From assembly GCF_002934265.1 (NCBI RefSeq), contig NZ_PTIX01000003.1, positions 372,001 to 436,000 of the forward strand: a DNA stretch of 64,000 nt, in the 5' to 3' direction. Both the position numbers and the translations under genes were made by a program. Below the pieces are notes generated by a model. That model did no database searches. It saw only the letters and a list, made by a program, of their open reading frames with translations, and had not been told where the DNA came from. Source of the stretch: Actinokineospora auranticolor (GTDB lineage: Bacteria; Actinomycetota; Actinomycetes; Mycobacteriales; Pseudonocardiaceae). How positions within the stretch are numbered: position 1 is the stretch's first letter; the number at the start of each line of letters is the position of its first letter. Positions 18,354 through 26,818 of this stretch are shown here, one piece after another.

Positions 18354-21220
18354 GACAGCTCCTCCAGGAATCCGAGCGCGACCAACTCGGCGGCGCTGTG
18401 CGTGGTGCGGTACCGCTCACCGCTTCCGGGCTGCCCGAACCACGGCGCCGACACGGCCCGCCACACCGGCAGCGGCTGCCGGACCCGGTAGCGCCGGTAC
18501 CCCGCCTCGCGGTGGGTGGGCGGCAGGGACCGCCGACGGTAGGGGGTGCCGTCGACGCTGAAGACCCGGCCGTCGGGGGTGCCGAACCGGTCGACCAGGG
18601 TGTCCTCGGCGAGGAGCAAGGGCTCGCCGGGGGCGGTGCCGCCCTCGGGGTAGAGCTCACCCGGCGGCCAGGCGTACTCGGGACCGTCGGGGTGGACGAG
18701 GAACCGCCGGTCCCAGTCGCGCTCGTGGGCACCGGCGAGGGGGTCGTAGTCGGTGAGAAGGGCACCGGGGTCGGTGCCGTCGGTGGGCGCCGGGTGCGCC
18801 ACGGGCGTCGCGGAGTCGACCAGGACGGAGTCGGGGTGGTCCCCCGGCTCGAACCGCAACCCGGCCGCGTAGTCCTCCTCCTCGACCGGCGCCGCCACCT
18901 GCCGCGCCGGTCGGCTGGTGGCGACCGGGAGGTGACCGATGGGGAAGAGGTGGACCAGCAGGAAGGGCTCGAATCCGGTGGCTGCCCGCGGTGCGGGCTG
19001 GGCTGGAGGGGATTGCTGAGGGGTGGGCTCGGCGGGGTGCTGGACACCGGAGAGCCGCCCGGGAGCGGGGTCCCCGGGCTGCCTGCTCGGCTGGTCGGCG
19101 CCGGTCGTGGGACCGGGGCTCGGGTGGCCCGCGCCGCCGTGGCCGGGATTCGGCTGGGCGGTGCGGTGTGCCGGTGCTTGCCGATCGGAGTTCGGCAAGC
19201 CACCTGTCCGGGCTCGGGAGTCCGGGTGGTCGCCTCCGGTGACCGGGCCCGCTTGGCCGGTGCGGTGGCGGGAGTCCTGGTCGGTGCCGGTCGTGGGGCC
19301 CGCTTGGTGTCCGAGACCTTGCCGGTTGGCGTGGTCGCCGCCCGGTTTGGCGGTCGTGTTCGGCTGGCCGGGTGCGGAGCCGCGGGGTTGCGCTGGACCG
19401 GCGTCCGGCTGGGCGGTTCCGGTGGGGCGGCCCGTGGCGCCGAGCGCTCCTGTGGAGCCGCCGCCCAGGAGGGTGGTGGGGATGGGGGCGGCGAGGAAAG
19501 CCGGGGCCGCGGGGTCGGGGTGGTCCGACTGTTCCGGCTGCTGCTCGTGGCGGTCGGTCGGGTTGGCCGGGGAGTGCGGTGCCACACCCGTCTGCTTGCC
19601 GGGGGCGGGCGAACCACCCGACTCGGCCTTGCCGCCGGGCGTGCCGCCGCCGGTCTGGGCGGCCGCGCCGGGGCGGGCGGGTTGTTGACCTGTCGACGGC
19701 GGTGCGTCGGCGCGGGGAGCGAACGGCTGGGCGGGGAGGGCTGCCGGGCGCGCGGCCGGAGTGGGCGCTGCGGGCGCTGCGGGCGCGGGTTGAGCGGGCA
19801 GGCCCAAGGCGCCGGGTTGGGCGGTCGGTGCGTGGCTCGGCGCGCCGGTGCCCAGGACGTTCGCGATGGGGGAGTTGGTCGGGGCGCTCGCGGTCGGTTG
19901 GGCGAGGTGGGCGGGGGTGTCGAGCACCGCCGCCGAGGCCGCCTGGACCGTGTTGACCGGGACGTCGGTCGTCAGGGGCGGGAGCTGGGCGCCGGTGCCG
20001 TGGTTGACCACCGGGGCGGACGCGGAATCGACCACGGCCGGGATGGCGTCGGTCGTGCGCTCGATGGCCCCCGTGGCGTGGTCGAGAGGGCCGGCGACCA
20101 CGTTCTGGACGACGCCGGCGGTGTGGTCGTGGGCGCCGGTGGCACCCACTGTGTGATCGACAGCGCCAGTGGTGTGGTCGAGAGCCCCGGCGGCGGTGTC
20201 TCGGATGGTGCGCGTGGCGTGATCGAGGGTGTCGACCATTCCGGTAGTCGTGTCTCGGACAGCGCCGACGGTGTGGTCGAGAGCGCCGGTGGTGTGGCCG
20301 AGGGCGTTGCCCGTGGTGTTGACGGCCCCGGCAGCGGTGTCTCGGACAGCTCCCACCGTCTGGTCTACGGCGCCGGTTGTCGCGTCGACGGTGTGGTGGA
20401 CCGTGTCCAGCAGCGGCTTGGCCGCGTGCAGCGGGGTGTGGTCGACCACACCGGATGCCGTGTCCAGGACAGCGCCCGTGGTGTTGGTGATCGTGTGGGT
20501 GACGGCGCCGGTCGTGTTGGTGACGACCTGGAGCGGGGAACCGGACACCGCGCCTGCCGTGTGGTCGACCGTCTGGTGGACCGCGCCGACGGTCTGGTCG
20601 ACGGTGTGCGTCAGCAGGTTCGTCGTGTTGCCCAGCAGGTTGGGCAGCCCGCCTCGACCGTCCACAGTGGTCTGGTGCGTCGCGCCGGGGTTGGCGTTGA
20701 CCAGGTCCGCCGCGGGCAGGGCCGCGCCCGTCGACACCGATGTGCGCAGCGCGTGGTTGATGTTGGCCACGTTCGCCGCCGTGGCGTTGATGGCCGTGGT
20801 CAGCCCCAGTTGCGCGTTCGGGTGCCCGGCCGCCGCGGCGGTGTTGGCCGCGTCCGCGTTCTTCGCCAGCGCGACGAGGTTGCGGACGATCTCCACCTTC
20901 GCCGCGCCGATCTGCTCGGCCGCGTGTTCCAGCCGGTCCGCCGCCGCCTCGCAGCCGTTGACCGGTGACGTCAGGTGCCCCGTGTCCGGTTGGACGAAGG
21001 TCGACCAGTGCCTGCCCGCCGCGGTCGCCGCGTCGCCTTCCACGGTGGACAGCGCGGAGTGCGCCGCGCTGTCCGCGTCGCCGGTCAGCGTGGCCAGGCT
21101 GGTTCCCGCGTCCCGCCACGCCCTGGCGGACTCGCGCATCCGGTCCTCGTCGGCCTCCGGCCAGCGCACGCCCGCCGCCGCGGCGACGTCGACCAGTTCC
21201 GGTGGTAACTCGATCCCCAT
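18350..21220 (-). CDS. ESX-type exported toxin with C-terminal TNT (NAD glycohydrolase) domain
   Basis: A 956-residue CpnT-like protein. Residues 1-150 are a helical WXG100-superfamily-like export domain (MGIELPPELVDVAAAAGVRW, then DEDRMRESARAWRDAG). About 200-420 is a degenerate repeat built around TTGAV-HT-GAV. A long Pro/Gly/Ala/Gln-rich linker runs to about 780. The last ~90 residues are a TNT domain: LVDRFGTPDGRVFSVDGTPY, LPVWRAVSAPWFGQPGSGE and TTHSAAELVALGFLEEL, matching DRFG and WFxQPG family motifs. TNT enzymes hydrolyse NAD+ and kill the target cell. The upstream ORF extension is not coding: ATG at 21220 follows GGGGAGG. Part of the operon YbaB-like, WXG100-like, toxin, immunity. 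Confidence 0.84.
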   Translation of the reverse strand: MGIELPPELVDVAAAAGVRWPEADEDRMRESARAWRDAGTSLATLTGDADSAAHSALSTVEGDAATAAGRHWSTFVQPDTGHLTSPVNGCEAAADRLEHAAEQIGAAKVEIVRNLVALAKNADAANTAAAAGHPNAQLGLTTAINATAANVANINHALRTSVSTGAALPAADLVNANPGATHQTTVDGRGGLPNLLGNTTNLLTHTVDQTVGAVHQTVDHTAGAVSGSPLQVVTNTTGAVTHTITNTTGAVLDTASGVVDHTPLHAAKPLLDTVHHTVDATTGAVDQTVGAVRDTAAGAVNTTGNALGHTTGALDHTVGAVRDTTTGMVDTLDHATRTIRDTAAGALDHTTGAVDHTVGATGAHDHTAGVVQNVVAGPLDHATGAIERTTDAIPAVVDSASAPVVNHGTGAQLPPLTTDVPVNTVQAASAAVLDTPAHLAQPTASAPTNSPIANVLGTGAPSHAPTAQPGALGLPAQPAPAAPAAPTPAARPAALPAQPFAPRADAPPSTGQQPARPGAAAQTGGGTPGGKAESGGSPAPGKQTGVAPHSPANPTDRHEQQPEQSDHPDPAAPAFLAAPIPTTLLGGGSTGALGATGRPTGTAQPDAGPAQPRGSAPGQPNTTAKPGGDHANRQGLGHQAGPTTGTDQDSRHRTGQAGPVTGGDHPDSRARTGGLPNSDRQAPAHRTAQPNPGHGGAGHPSPGPTTGADQPSRQPGDPAPGRLSGVQHPAEPTPQQSPPAQPAPRAATGFEPFLLVHLFPIGHLPVATSRPARQVAAPVEEEDYAAGLRFEPGDHPDSVLVDSATPVAHPAPTDGTDPGALLTDYDPLAGAHERDWDRRFLVHPDGPEYAWPPGELYPEGGTAPGEPLLLAEDTLVDRFGTPDGRVFSVDGTPYRRRSLPPTHREAGYRRYRVRQPLPVWRAVSAPWFGQPGSGERYRTTHSAAELVALGFLEELS
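20050..20640 (-). repeat. degenerate tandem repeat inside the TNT toxin gene
   Basis: The minus strand encodes many near-copies of a unit of about 7-14 residues around HTTGAVDHTVGAVRDTT, with Thr, Val, Asp and His recurring. At the DNA level it shows repeated GTGGTCGAC and similar stretches. Length may vary by slippage. It falls between the export domain and the linker. Confidence 0.65.
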
Positions 21221-21230
21221 CACGCCTCCC

Positions 21231-21545
21231 CTAGACGTCGACGGAACCCAAGGCGCGGGTGTTGGTGGTCTCGGTATCCGCGTACGCGCGGGCGGTGTCG
21301 CGCAGGCGGGTGCCGACGTCGTCGAGCTTCGCGGGCAGCGCGCCGACCTCGGCCAGCGTCGCGTCGGCGGCGCGCACGTGCGTCGCCGCGAACGCCTGGC
21401 CGATCTCGTCACCGCCCCAGCAGGACCCGGCGGCGGCCAGCCGGTCGGCCAGGTCGCGGTGGACCGCGCCCACCCGCTCGGCCAACCCGTCGAACCGGCC
21501 AGCCCGCTCGGCCAGGCGCGCGGTGTCGGCGGTGAAGCGATCCAT
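21231..21545 (-). CDS. WXG100-like ESX protein
   Basis: A 104-residue helical-hairpin protein: helix one TARLAERAGRFDGLAERVGA, a turn with SCWGGDEIGQAF (the W-x-G turn of the family), and helix two after AATHVRAADATLAEVG. This is the ESAT-6/WXG100 architecture. ATG at 21545 overlaps the upstream YbaB-like stop by one base, and the toxin starts 10 bp downstream, so all are coupled. WXG100 proteins are secreted in pairs by ESX systems and can act as adaptors for large toxins such as the one that follows. The W-x-G residues are visible; secretion is inferred. Confidence 0.75.
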   Translation of the reverse strand: MDRFTADTARLAERAGRFDGLAERVGAVHRDLADRLAAAGSCWGGDEIGQAFAATHVRAADATLAEVGALPAKLDDVGTRLRDTARAYADTETTNTRALGSVDV

Positions 21546-21973
21546 CACGACCTCCCCGACTCCAGCCACTTCACGTTCTCGAAGCTCTCCTCTTCGACCG
21601 GCGGCCGCGGCGGCACCAGGTCGACGGGCGCCAAGTCGGCCGTGCCGCGCAACAGCGCCTCCGGGTCGGTGCCCGACGGCAGGACCGGCGCCACGGCGTG
21701 CCCGGCGGCCCGTGCGGCGAGCGCGTCCGCTGCGGTCGTCGTGCGCACGATCACCGCGGCCAGTTCGGCGGGCCGGTACACCCGGTACGCGTCGTCGCGC
21801 AGGTGCAGCCCGGTGAGCCCACCCTGCGCCGACACGGTGGCCGTGACGAGCCCGCACGGGCTGGTCGCCGACTCGTTGATCGCGGCCAGCGCGCGGTGCA
21901 CCTCGGCCAGCTGGTCGCGCCCGCGGCGGTAGTCGGCGAGGAGGTCCTCGACCTGGGCTCGGTGGTCGGCCAA
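21545..21973 (-). CDS. YbaB/EbfC-like protein in ESX operon
   Basis: A 142-residue protein. The TTG start at 21973 follows GGAGGA by 5-6 nt and begins MADHRAQVEDLLADYRRG. The helical N-terminus is followed by strands (CGLVTATVSAQGGLTGLHLR), helix AELAAVIVRTTTAADALAAR and an acidic tail. The YbaB/EbfC fold binds nucleic acid or acts as an accessory in actinobacterial ESX loci, where such genes commonly precede WXG100 genes. It is first in the toxin operon. Upstream, 205 bp (21974-22178) is empty of other features. Confidence 0.68.
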   Translation of the reverse strand: MADHRAQVEDLLADYRRGRDQLAEVHRALAAINESATSPCGLVTATVSAQGGLTGLHLRDDAYRVYRPAELAAVIVRTTTAADALAARAAGHAVAPVLPSGTDPEALLRGTADLAPVDLVPPRPPVEEESFENVKWLESGRS

Positions 21974-22178
21974 CGGTTCCTCCGCTGCTGCTCTACAGCT
22001 GCTGTTCTTCGACTGCCGGACACGAGACGTCGGACATGGGTGCGCGTTGGACGCGCCACCCCCGACACCGGTTCCCGGCCAGGTGGGTGAAAACCGGGAA
22101 AAGTCCTCGGGTCCCACGTGGAGCCGGTGTGGACGAGGAGCGGTCCACAAGAGACAAACGAGCGGGGGCGGCCCTGGG

Positions 22179-23120
22179 TTACCCCCTGAGGGCGCGGACC
22201 ACCCTTGACGGGCTGGGGCGGCCGAGGCGTTCGGCCATCCACGCGCTGGTGTCGGCCAGCTTGTCCAGGTCGACGCCGGTTTCGACGCCCAGGCCGTCGA
22301 GCATCCAGACCAGGTCCTCGGTGGCCAGGTTGCCCGTCGCGGACTCCGCGTACGGGCAGCCGCCGAGGCCGCCCGCCGACGAGTCGACCGTCGTCACGCC
22401 CAGGCGCAGGGCGGCGAGGGTGTTGGACAACGCCTGCCCGTAGGTGTCGTGGAAGTGGACCGCCACCCGGGACGTCGGCACCCCGGCCGCGTTCACCGCG
22501 CCGATCACCGACTCGACCAGGCCCGGCGTGGCCACGCCGATGGTGTCGCCCAGGGAGAGCTGCGAGCAGCCCATCTCCATCAGCCGCCGACCGACCGCGG
22601 CCACCTGGGCGGGCGGCACCGGCCCCTCCCACTGGTCGCCGAAGCACATCGACACGTACGCGCGCACGTCGAGCCCCTCGGCCCGGGCCCGGGCGACGAC
22701 CGGCTCGAACATCGCGAACTGCTCGTCCAGCGTGCGGTTGAGGTTGCGCTTGGCGAAGGACTCGGTGGCGCTGCCGAAGACCGCGATGTGCCGCACCCCG
22801 GCGGCCAGCGCCCGGTCCAGCCCGCGTTCGTTGGGCACCAGCACCGGGTACGAAACACCCTCGGCGCGCGTCAGCCGGGCCAGCAGGTCCTCGGCGTCGG
22901 CCAGCTGCGGCACCCACTTCGGGTGCACGAAGCTGGTGGCCTCCAGCACGCCCAACCCGGCCGCCGCCAACCGGTCCAGGAACTCCAGCTTCACCTCGAC
23001 CGGCACGACCGCCGACTCGTTCTGCAGCCCGTCGCGGGCGCCGACCTCCCAGATGGTGACCCGCTCGGGCAGCCCGTCGGTCCGCGCCCGCGCGGGCAGG
23101 CCGACCTCGCGCGCCCCCAC
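22179..23120 (-). CDS. mvaB: hydroxymethylglutaryl-CoA lyase
   Basis: A 313-residue TIM-barrel enzyme. It has the entry motif VTIWEVGARDGLQNE (catalytic Arg and Asp), ATSFVHPKWVPQLADAED, the HFHDTYG metal-binding motif (HxH with Asp) and the C-terminal GGLGGCPYAESATGNLATED active-site loop with the catalytic cysteine. It splits HMG-CoA into acetyl-CoA and acetoacetate, the last step of leucine breakdown; FadE25-type dehydrogenase and acyl-CoA carboxylase genes lie nearby, but it need not share a pathway with them. GTG start at 23120, 3 nt after the stop of the PH-domain gene. Stop codon is TAA, unusual for this window. Confidence 0.9.
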   Translation of the reverse strand: MGAREVGLPARARTDGLPERVTIWEVGARDGLQNESAVVPVEVKLEFLDRLAAAGLGVLEATSFVHPKWVPQLADAEDLLARLTRAEGVSYPVLVPNERGLDRALAAGVRHIAVFGSATESFAKRNLNRTLDEQFAMFEPVVARARAEGLDVRAYVSMCFGDQWEGPVPPAQVAAVGRRLMEMGCSQLSLGDTIGVATPGLVESVIGAVNAAGVPTSRVAVHFHDTYGQALSNTLAALRLGVTTVDSSAGGLGGCPYAESATGNLATEDLVWMLDGLGVETGVDLDKLADTSAWMAERLGRPSPSRVVRALRG

Positions 23121-23122
23121 GC

Positions 23123-23692
23123 CTAGCGCCGTCCCTGGTAGCCCTGGTCGGGGAACTCGCGGGTGCGGTCGTGGCCGCCGCGCGGCTCGGGGCGGTGGAA
23201 GTCGTCGTTCGGGTTGTCGTTGACCTCCCGGTAGAGCAGGGTGTGCACCTTCTCCACGTTCGGGATGTCGTCGAACTCCAGCGGCTCCTGCGAGCTGGAC
23301 TCGATGATCAGCGTGCCGCAGCCGACGATCCGGTCGATCAGGCCGTGCTCGAAGCGCACGCTGCTGATCCGGGCCAGCGGGATGTCGATGCCGGTGCGCT
23401 TGACCACGCCCATCCGGAACATCACGCGGTCGGTGGTGACGATGAAGTGGGTGGTGCGCCACCGCACGAACGGCGCGAGGAAACCCCAGATGACGATCAC
23501 CAGGGCGACCGCGCCGATGATGATGTACGCGATGTTCGCCCACGACAGGTCCTGGGCCAGCACGCCGAGCGTGATGCCGCCGCCGATGGCGACCAGCAGG
23601 ATCACGTAGGGCAGCAGCAGCATCTTCCAGTGCGGGTGCTTGTGCAGCACGACCTGCTCGCCTTCACTGAGCACGTCGTCGGGGTAGGCCAC
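23123..23692 (-). CDS. PH (bPH2/DUF304)-domain membrane protein
   Basis: A 189-residue protein with two adjacent TM helices (MLLLPYVILLVAIGGGITLG and YIIIGAVALVIVIWGFLAPF), then a bacterial PH domain (THFIVTTDRVMFRMGVVKRT, DIPLARISSVRF, GCGTLIIESSSQ) and a charged Arg/Asp/His-rich tail. The same gene precedes birA and accD5 in mycobacteria (Rv3278c). It starts at ATG 23692, 111 bp downstream of birA, and overlaps the mvaB start region by spacing only. The role is unknown; membrane-organisation functions have been suggested for the family. Confidence 0.85.
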   Translation of the reverse strand: MAYPDDVLSEGEQVVLHKHPHWKMLLLPYVILLVAIGGGITLGVLAQDLSWANIAYIIIGAVALVIVIWGFLAPFVRWRTTHFIVTTDRVMFRMGVVKRTGIDIPLARISSVRFEHGLIDRIVGCGTLIIESSSQEPLEFDDIPNVEKVHTLLYREVNDNPNDDFHRPEPRGGHDRTREFPDQGYQGRR

Positions 23693-23802
23693 TGCTCCTC
23701 CAAGGATCCGGCGGGCTCCAGATCATCATTGCCGACGCGGTTACCGTACTCGCCGGAACCCCGTCCGGGCGGCGCGGTTCGCGGATTGGTCCGGTCGTCG
23801 GG

Positions 23803-24609
23803 TCATGAACCGGGGCGCACGTGCACCACGTCACCGGCCGACACCGTCCTGGCGGTACCCGCGACGTCGATGACCAGTTGCCCGTCGGCGTCCAGGTCGG
23901 TGGCCAGGCCCTGCAGGTGCGCGCCGTCGGGCAGTTCCACCCGGACCCGTTGGCCGAGCGTGGCGCAGGCGTCGCGGTAGTGCGTGAGCAGGCCGGACGT
24001 GGCCAGGTCGCCCCGGGCGCCGCGCCAGGACCGCTCGGCCTCGTCGAAGGCGCGCAGCAGCGCGATGGCGACGGTGGTGCGGTCGTCGGTGCCGCCCTGC
24101 TGGGCCAGCGACGTCGGCGGCAGCCCGCCGGGGCCGACCGGGACGCCGTCGGGCAGGGGCGCCACGTTGAGGCCGATGCCGACCACCACGGCCGGGTGCT
24201 CGTCGGCGGTCGCCTCGGCCAGCACGCCCGCGCACTTGGCCAGCTCGGGACCGGCGAGCAGGTCGTTGGGCCACTTCAACGCGGCGGACACCCCGAGGTG
24301 CCGGGCCGTGCGCACCAGGGCGACCCCGGCGACCAGCGACAACGCGCCGAACCTGGCCGTCGGCACGCCCGTCGGCCGGAGCAGGACGCTGAGGTAGAGG
24401 CCGGTGGCCGGTGGCGACACCCAGCTGCGCGCCCGGCGACCGCGGCCCGCGGTCTGCTCCTCGGCGAGCAGCACGGTGCGGTCCGGCGCGTTCGCCGCCG
24501 CGGCGGCGACCAGGTCGGCGTTGGTCGATCCGGTGGAGGGGACCACGTCGACAGCGGTGTAGGTGCCGGAGAGCGCGGACCGCAGGGCCTCGACGTCGAG
24601 AGCTGCCAT
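23803..24609 (-). CDS. birA: biotin-[acetyl-CoA-carboxylase] ligase
   Basis: A 268-residue class I biotin protein ligase without an N-terminal HTH, so not a repressor. It has [13 protein letters not shown], the biotin-adenylate site [16 protein letters not shown] (GRGRRG-like), [14 protein letters not shown] and VGIGLNV, and a C-terminal SH3-like domain ([20 protein letters not shown]). It attaches biotin to the AccA3 carrier lysine. Divergent from accD5 across a 170-bp region that contains a 22-bp perfect palindrome. ATG start; length is normal for group I ligases. Confidence 0.92.
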   Translation of the reverse strand: MAALDVEALRSALSGTYTAVDVVPSTGSTNADLVAAAAANAPDRTVLLAEEQTAGRGRRARSWVSPPATGLYLSVLLRPTGVPTARFGALSLVAGVALVRTARHLGVSAALKWPNDLLAGPELAKCAGVLAEATADEHPAVVVGIGLNVAPLPDGVPVGPGGLPPTSLAQQGGTDDRTTVAIALLRAFDEAERSWRGARGDLATSGLLTHYRDACATLGQRVRVELPDGAHLQGLATDLDADGQLVIDVAGTARTVSAGDVVHVRPGS

Positions 24610-24690
24610 GGGTCAAGGGTAGAGCCGGCCCCCGGACCCGACCGGTCGGAGCGGAACGGCCCGGTCCGGGGGCGGCGGGTGCCAGCCTGG

Positions 24691-24712
24691 GACCTCCAGC
24701 GCGCTGGAGGTC
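24691..24712. promoter_or_regulatory. perfect 22-bp palindrome between birA and accD5
   Basis: GACCTCCAGCGCGCTGGAGG followed by TC reads identically on the other strand. It lies 68 bp upstream of the accD5 start and 82 bp upstream of the birA start, in a 170-bp divergent promoter region. Its perfect two-fold symmetry and lack of a loop suggest an operator for a dimeric regulator rather than a terminator. BirA here has no DNA-binding domain, so another factor would bind. Confidence 0.55.
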
Positions 24713-24779
24713 AAGCCCGGCCCGGTGTGGTCTACGCCTCGGACCCGGGGTAACAGGCGGGTCGCTAGGCTCCGAAGCC

Positions 24780-26417
24780 ATGAGCAGCGCGACCGAGCCC
24801 ATCGGGTCACCGTCGGATGCCGAGCCGGACCTGCGCACAACCGCGGGAAAGCTCGCCGACCTCTACGCGCGCTACGACGAGGCCGTGCACGCGGGCTCGG
24901 CGCGCGCCGTGGAGAAGCAGCACGCCAAGGGCAAGCACACCGCCCGCGAGCGCATCGACCTGCTGCTCGACCCCGGCTCCTTCGTCGAACTCGACGAGCT
25001 GGCCCGGCACCGCTCGACCGACTTCGGCCTCGAGAAGAACCGCCCGTACGGCGACGGCGTGGTCACCGGCCACGGCACCGTCGACGGCCGCCCGGTGTGC
25101 GTGTTCAGCCAGGACGTGACCGTCTTCGGCGGCTCGCTCGGCCAGGTCTACGGCGAGAAGATCGTCAAGATGATGGACCTGGCGCTCAAGACCGGCCGCC
25201 CGCTGGTCGGCATCAACGAGGGCGGCGGCGCGCGGATCCAGGAGGGCGTGGTCTCCCTCGGCCTCTACGGCGAGATCTTCCGCCGCAACACCCTGGCCTC
25301 CGGCGTGGTCCCGCAGATCTCGCTGATCATGGGCGCGAACGCGGGCGGGCACGTGTACTCGCCCGCGCTGACCGACTTCATCGTCATGGTCGACCAGACC
25401 TCGCAGATGTTCATCACCGGCCCGGACGTGGTGAAGACGGTGACCGGCGAGGAGGTGACGCTGGAGGAGTTGGGCGGCGCGCGCACGCACAACACCAAGT
25501 CCGGCGTCGCGCACTACATGGGCGCCGACGAGGAAGACGCGATCGGGTACGTCAAGGAACTGCTGTCGTACCTGCCGTCGAACAACCTGTCCGACCCGCC
25601 GGTGTTCCCCGGCTACGCCGACGACGGCGGCCTGGTCGACAACCTGACCGACGCCGACCGCGAACTCGACACGCTGGTCCCGGACTCGGCCAACCAGCCC
25701 TACGACATCCACGAGGTCATCAACCGCGTCCTCGACGACGGCGAGTTCCTCGAGGTGCACCCCCTGTTCGCGCCCAACATCGTCGTCGGCTTCGGCCGGG
25801 TCGAGGGCCGCAGCGTCGGGGTCGTCGCCAACCAGCCGACCCAGTTCGCGGGCTGCCTCGACATCGACGCGTCCGAGAAGGCCGCCCGCTTCGTCCGCAC
25901 CTGCGACGCGTTCAACGTGCCGGTGCTGACCTTCGTCGACGTGCCGGGGTTCCTGCCGGGCACCGACCAGGAGTTCGGCGGCATCATCCGGCACGGCGCG
26001 AAGCTGATCTACGCCTACGCGGAGGCCACGGTCCCGCTGGTCACCGTGATCACCCGCAAGGCCTACGGCGGCGCCTACGACGTGATGGGCTCCAAGCACC
26101 TCGGCGCGGACATCAACCTGGCCTGGCCGACCGCGCAGATCGCCGTCATGGGGGCGTCTGGGGCCTCGAACATCCTGCACCGCCGCACCCTCAAGGCGGC
26201 GCTGGACGCGGGGGAGGACGTGGACGCCCTGCGCGCGAAACTGGACCGGGAATACGAGGACACCCTCCTCAACCCCTATTTGGCGGCCGAACGCGGTTAC
26301 GTGGACTCGGTCATCCCGCCGTCCCACACCCGCGGCCACATCGCCCGCGCCTTGCGCCTGCTGCGCGACAAGCGCGAATCCCTGCCCCCGAAGAAGCACG
26401 GCAACATCCCGCTCTGA
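24780..26417 (+). CDS. accD5: acyl-CoA carboxylase beta subunit (carboxyltransferase)
   Basis: A 545-residue carboxyltransferase. It has [17 protein letters not shown] at the N-terminus, [20 protein letters not shown], the N-terminal oxyanion [34 protein letters not shown], then C-terminal [38 protein letters not shown] and [18 protein letters not shown]. AccD5-type enzymes carboxylate acetyl- and propionyl-CoA (methylmalonyl-CoA) with AccA3 and AccE. The ATG is 24780, with TAGGCT 8 bp upstream and no ribosome-binding site, so a leaderless mRNA is likely. AccE follows after 155 bp and a terminator-like hairpin. Confidence 0.94.
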   Translation: MSSATEPIGSPSDAEPDLRTTAGKLADLYARYDEAVHAGSARAVEKQHAKGKHTARERIDLLLDPGSFVELDELARHRSTDFGLEKNRPYGDGVVTGHGTVDGRPVCVFSQDVTVFGGSLGQVYGEKIVKMMDLALKTGRPLVGINEGGGARIQEGVVSLGLYGEIFRRNTLASGVVPQISLIMGANAGGHVYSPALTDFIVMVDQTSQMFITGPDVVKTVTGEEVTLEELGGARTHNTKSGVAHYMGADEEDAIGYVKELLSYLPSNNLSDPPVFPGYADDGGLVDNLTDADRELDTLVPDSANQPYDIHEVINRVLDDGEFLEVHPLFAPNIVVGFGRVEGRSVGVVANQPTQFAGCLDIDASEKAARFVRTCDAFNVPVLTFVDVPGFLPGTDQEFGGIIRHGAKLIYAYAEATVPLVTVITRKAYGGAYDVMGSKHLGADINLAWPTAQIAVMGASGASNILHRRTLKAALDAGEDVDALRAKLDREYEDTLLNPYLAAERGYVDSVIPPSHTRGHIARALRLLRDKRESLPPKKHGNIPL

Positions 26418-26425
26418 CGGGTGTT

Positions 26426-26449
26426 CCCGGGGGCCATTCCACCCCCGGG
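26426..26449 (+). terminator. hairpin after accD5
   Basis: CCCGGGGG pairs with CCCCCGGG across an 8-base loop, 9 bp after the accD5 stop. No T-run follows. It could partly end transcription before accE, or only stabilise the mRNA end. Confidence 0.55.
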
Positions 26450-26469
26450 TTCCCCATTGTTCGCAGGTT

Positions 26470-26545
26470 GTCCACAGGCCCCGAATTCGATCTTCGTTCC
26501 GGTCGGTGCCCGCGACTAAAATGGAAACCGGGGGGCCGACGGCCG
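26470..26545 (+). repeat. possible diverged copy of the intergenic repeat
   Basis: Starts GTCCACAGG, as repeat copy 2 does, and at the same offset has AAATGGAAACCGGGGGGCC where copy 2 has GAATGGATAGTGGGGGCC. The ungapped length between these landmarks equals that of copy 2, but the middle is unlike it. Placed just before accE. Low confidence that it is the same family. Confidence 0.4.
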
Positions 26546-26572
26546 CCCAAGATCGAAATCAAGGGAGTACCG

Positions 26573-26818
26573 GTGCCCGACGATCCCGCCGCTAGCGAAC
26601 CCACGCCCGAGCCCCGCCCCCTGCTCCGCGTGGTCAAGGGCACCCCGGACCCGGCCGAACTGGCCGCCCTCGCCGCCGTGATCGCCGCCGCCCCGGCAGC
26701 CCAACCCGCTGACCCGACCCCGCAACCCCCCAGCGCCTGGTCCGACCGAGCCGCCGCGACCCGCCGACCGCTACCCCACGGCCCCGGCGCCTGGCGAGCC
26801 TCAGCCTTCCCGCGCTGA
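26573..26818 (+). CDS. accE: acyl-CoA carboxylase epsilon subunit
   Basis: An 81-residue protein too short for a strong ORF call but clearly coding: GTG at 26573 follows AGGGAG. It has the AccE signature PLLRVVKGTPDPAELAALAA followed by VIAAA, a variable Pro/Ala linker, then WSDRAAATRRP and the end motif GPGAWRASAFPR. AccE stabilises the AccA3-AccD5 holoenzyme. The position after accD5 matches mycobacteria (accD5-accE5). The frame is also the tail of a spurious 697-residue ORF, which should be ignored. Confidence 0.9.
   Translation: MPDDPAASEPTPEPRPLLRVVKGTPDPAELAALAAVIAAAPAAQPADPTPQPPSAWSDRAAATRRPLPHGPGAWRASAFPR

Noticed and set aside
20658..20676. GTCCACAGTGG as another copy of the intergenic repeat
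   Set aside because: It lacks the CTTGATCATC and GGGGCCGGAGGCG parts and lies within the toxin gene.
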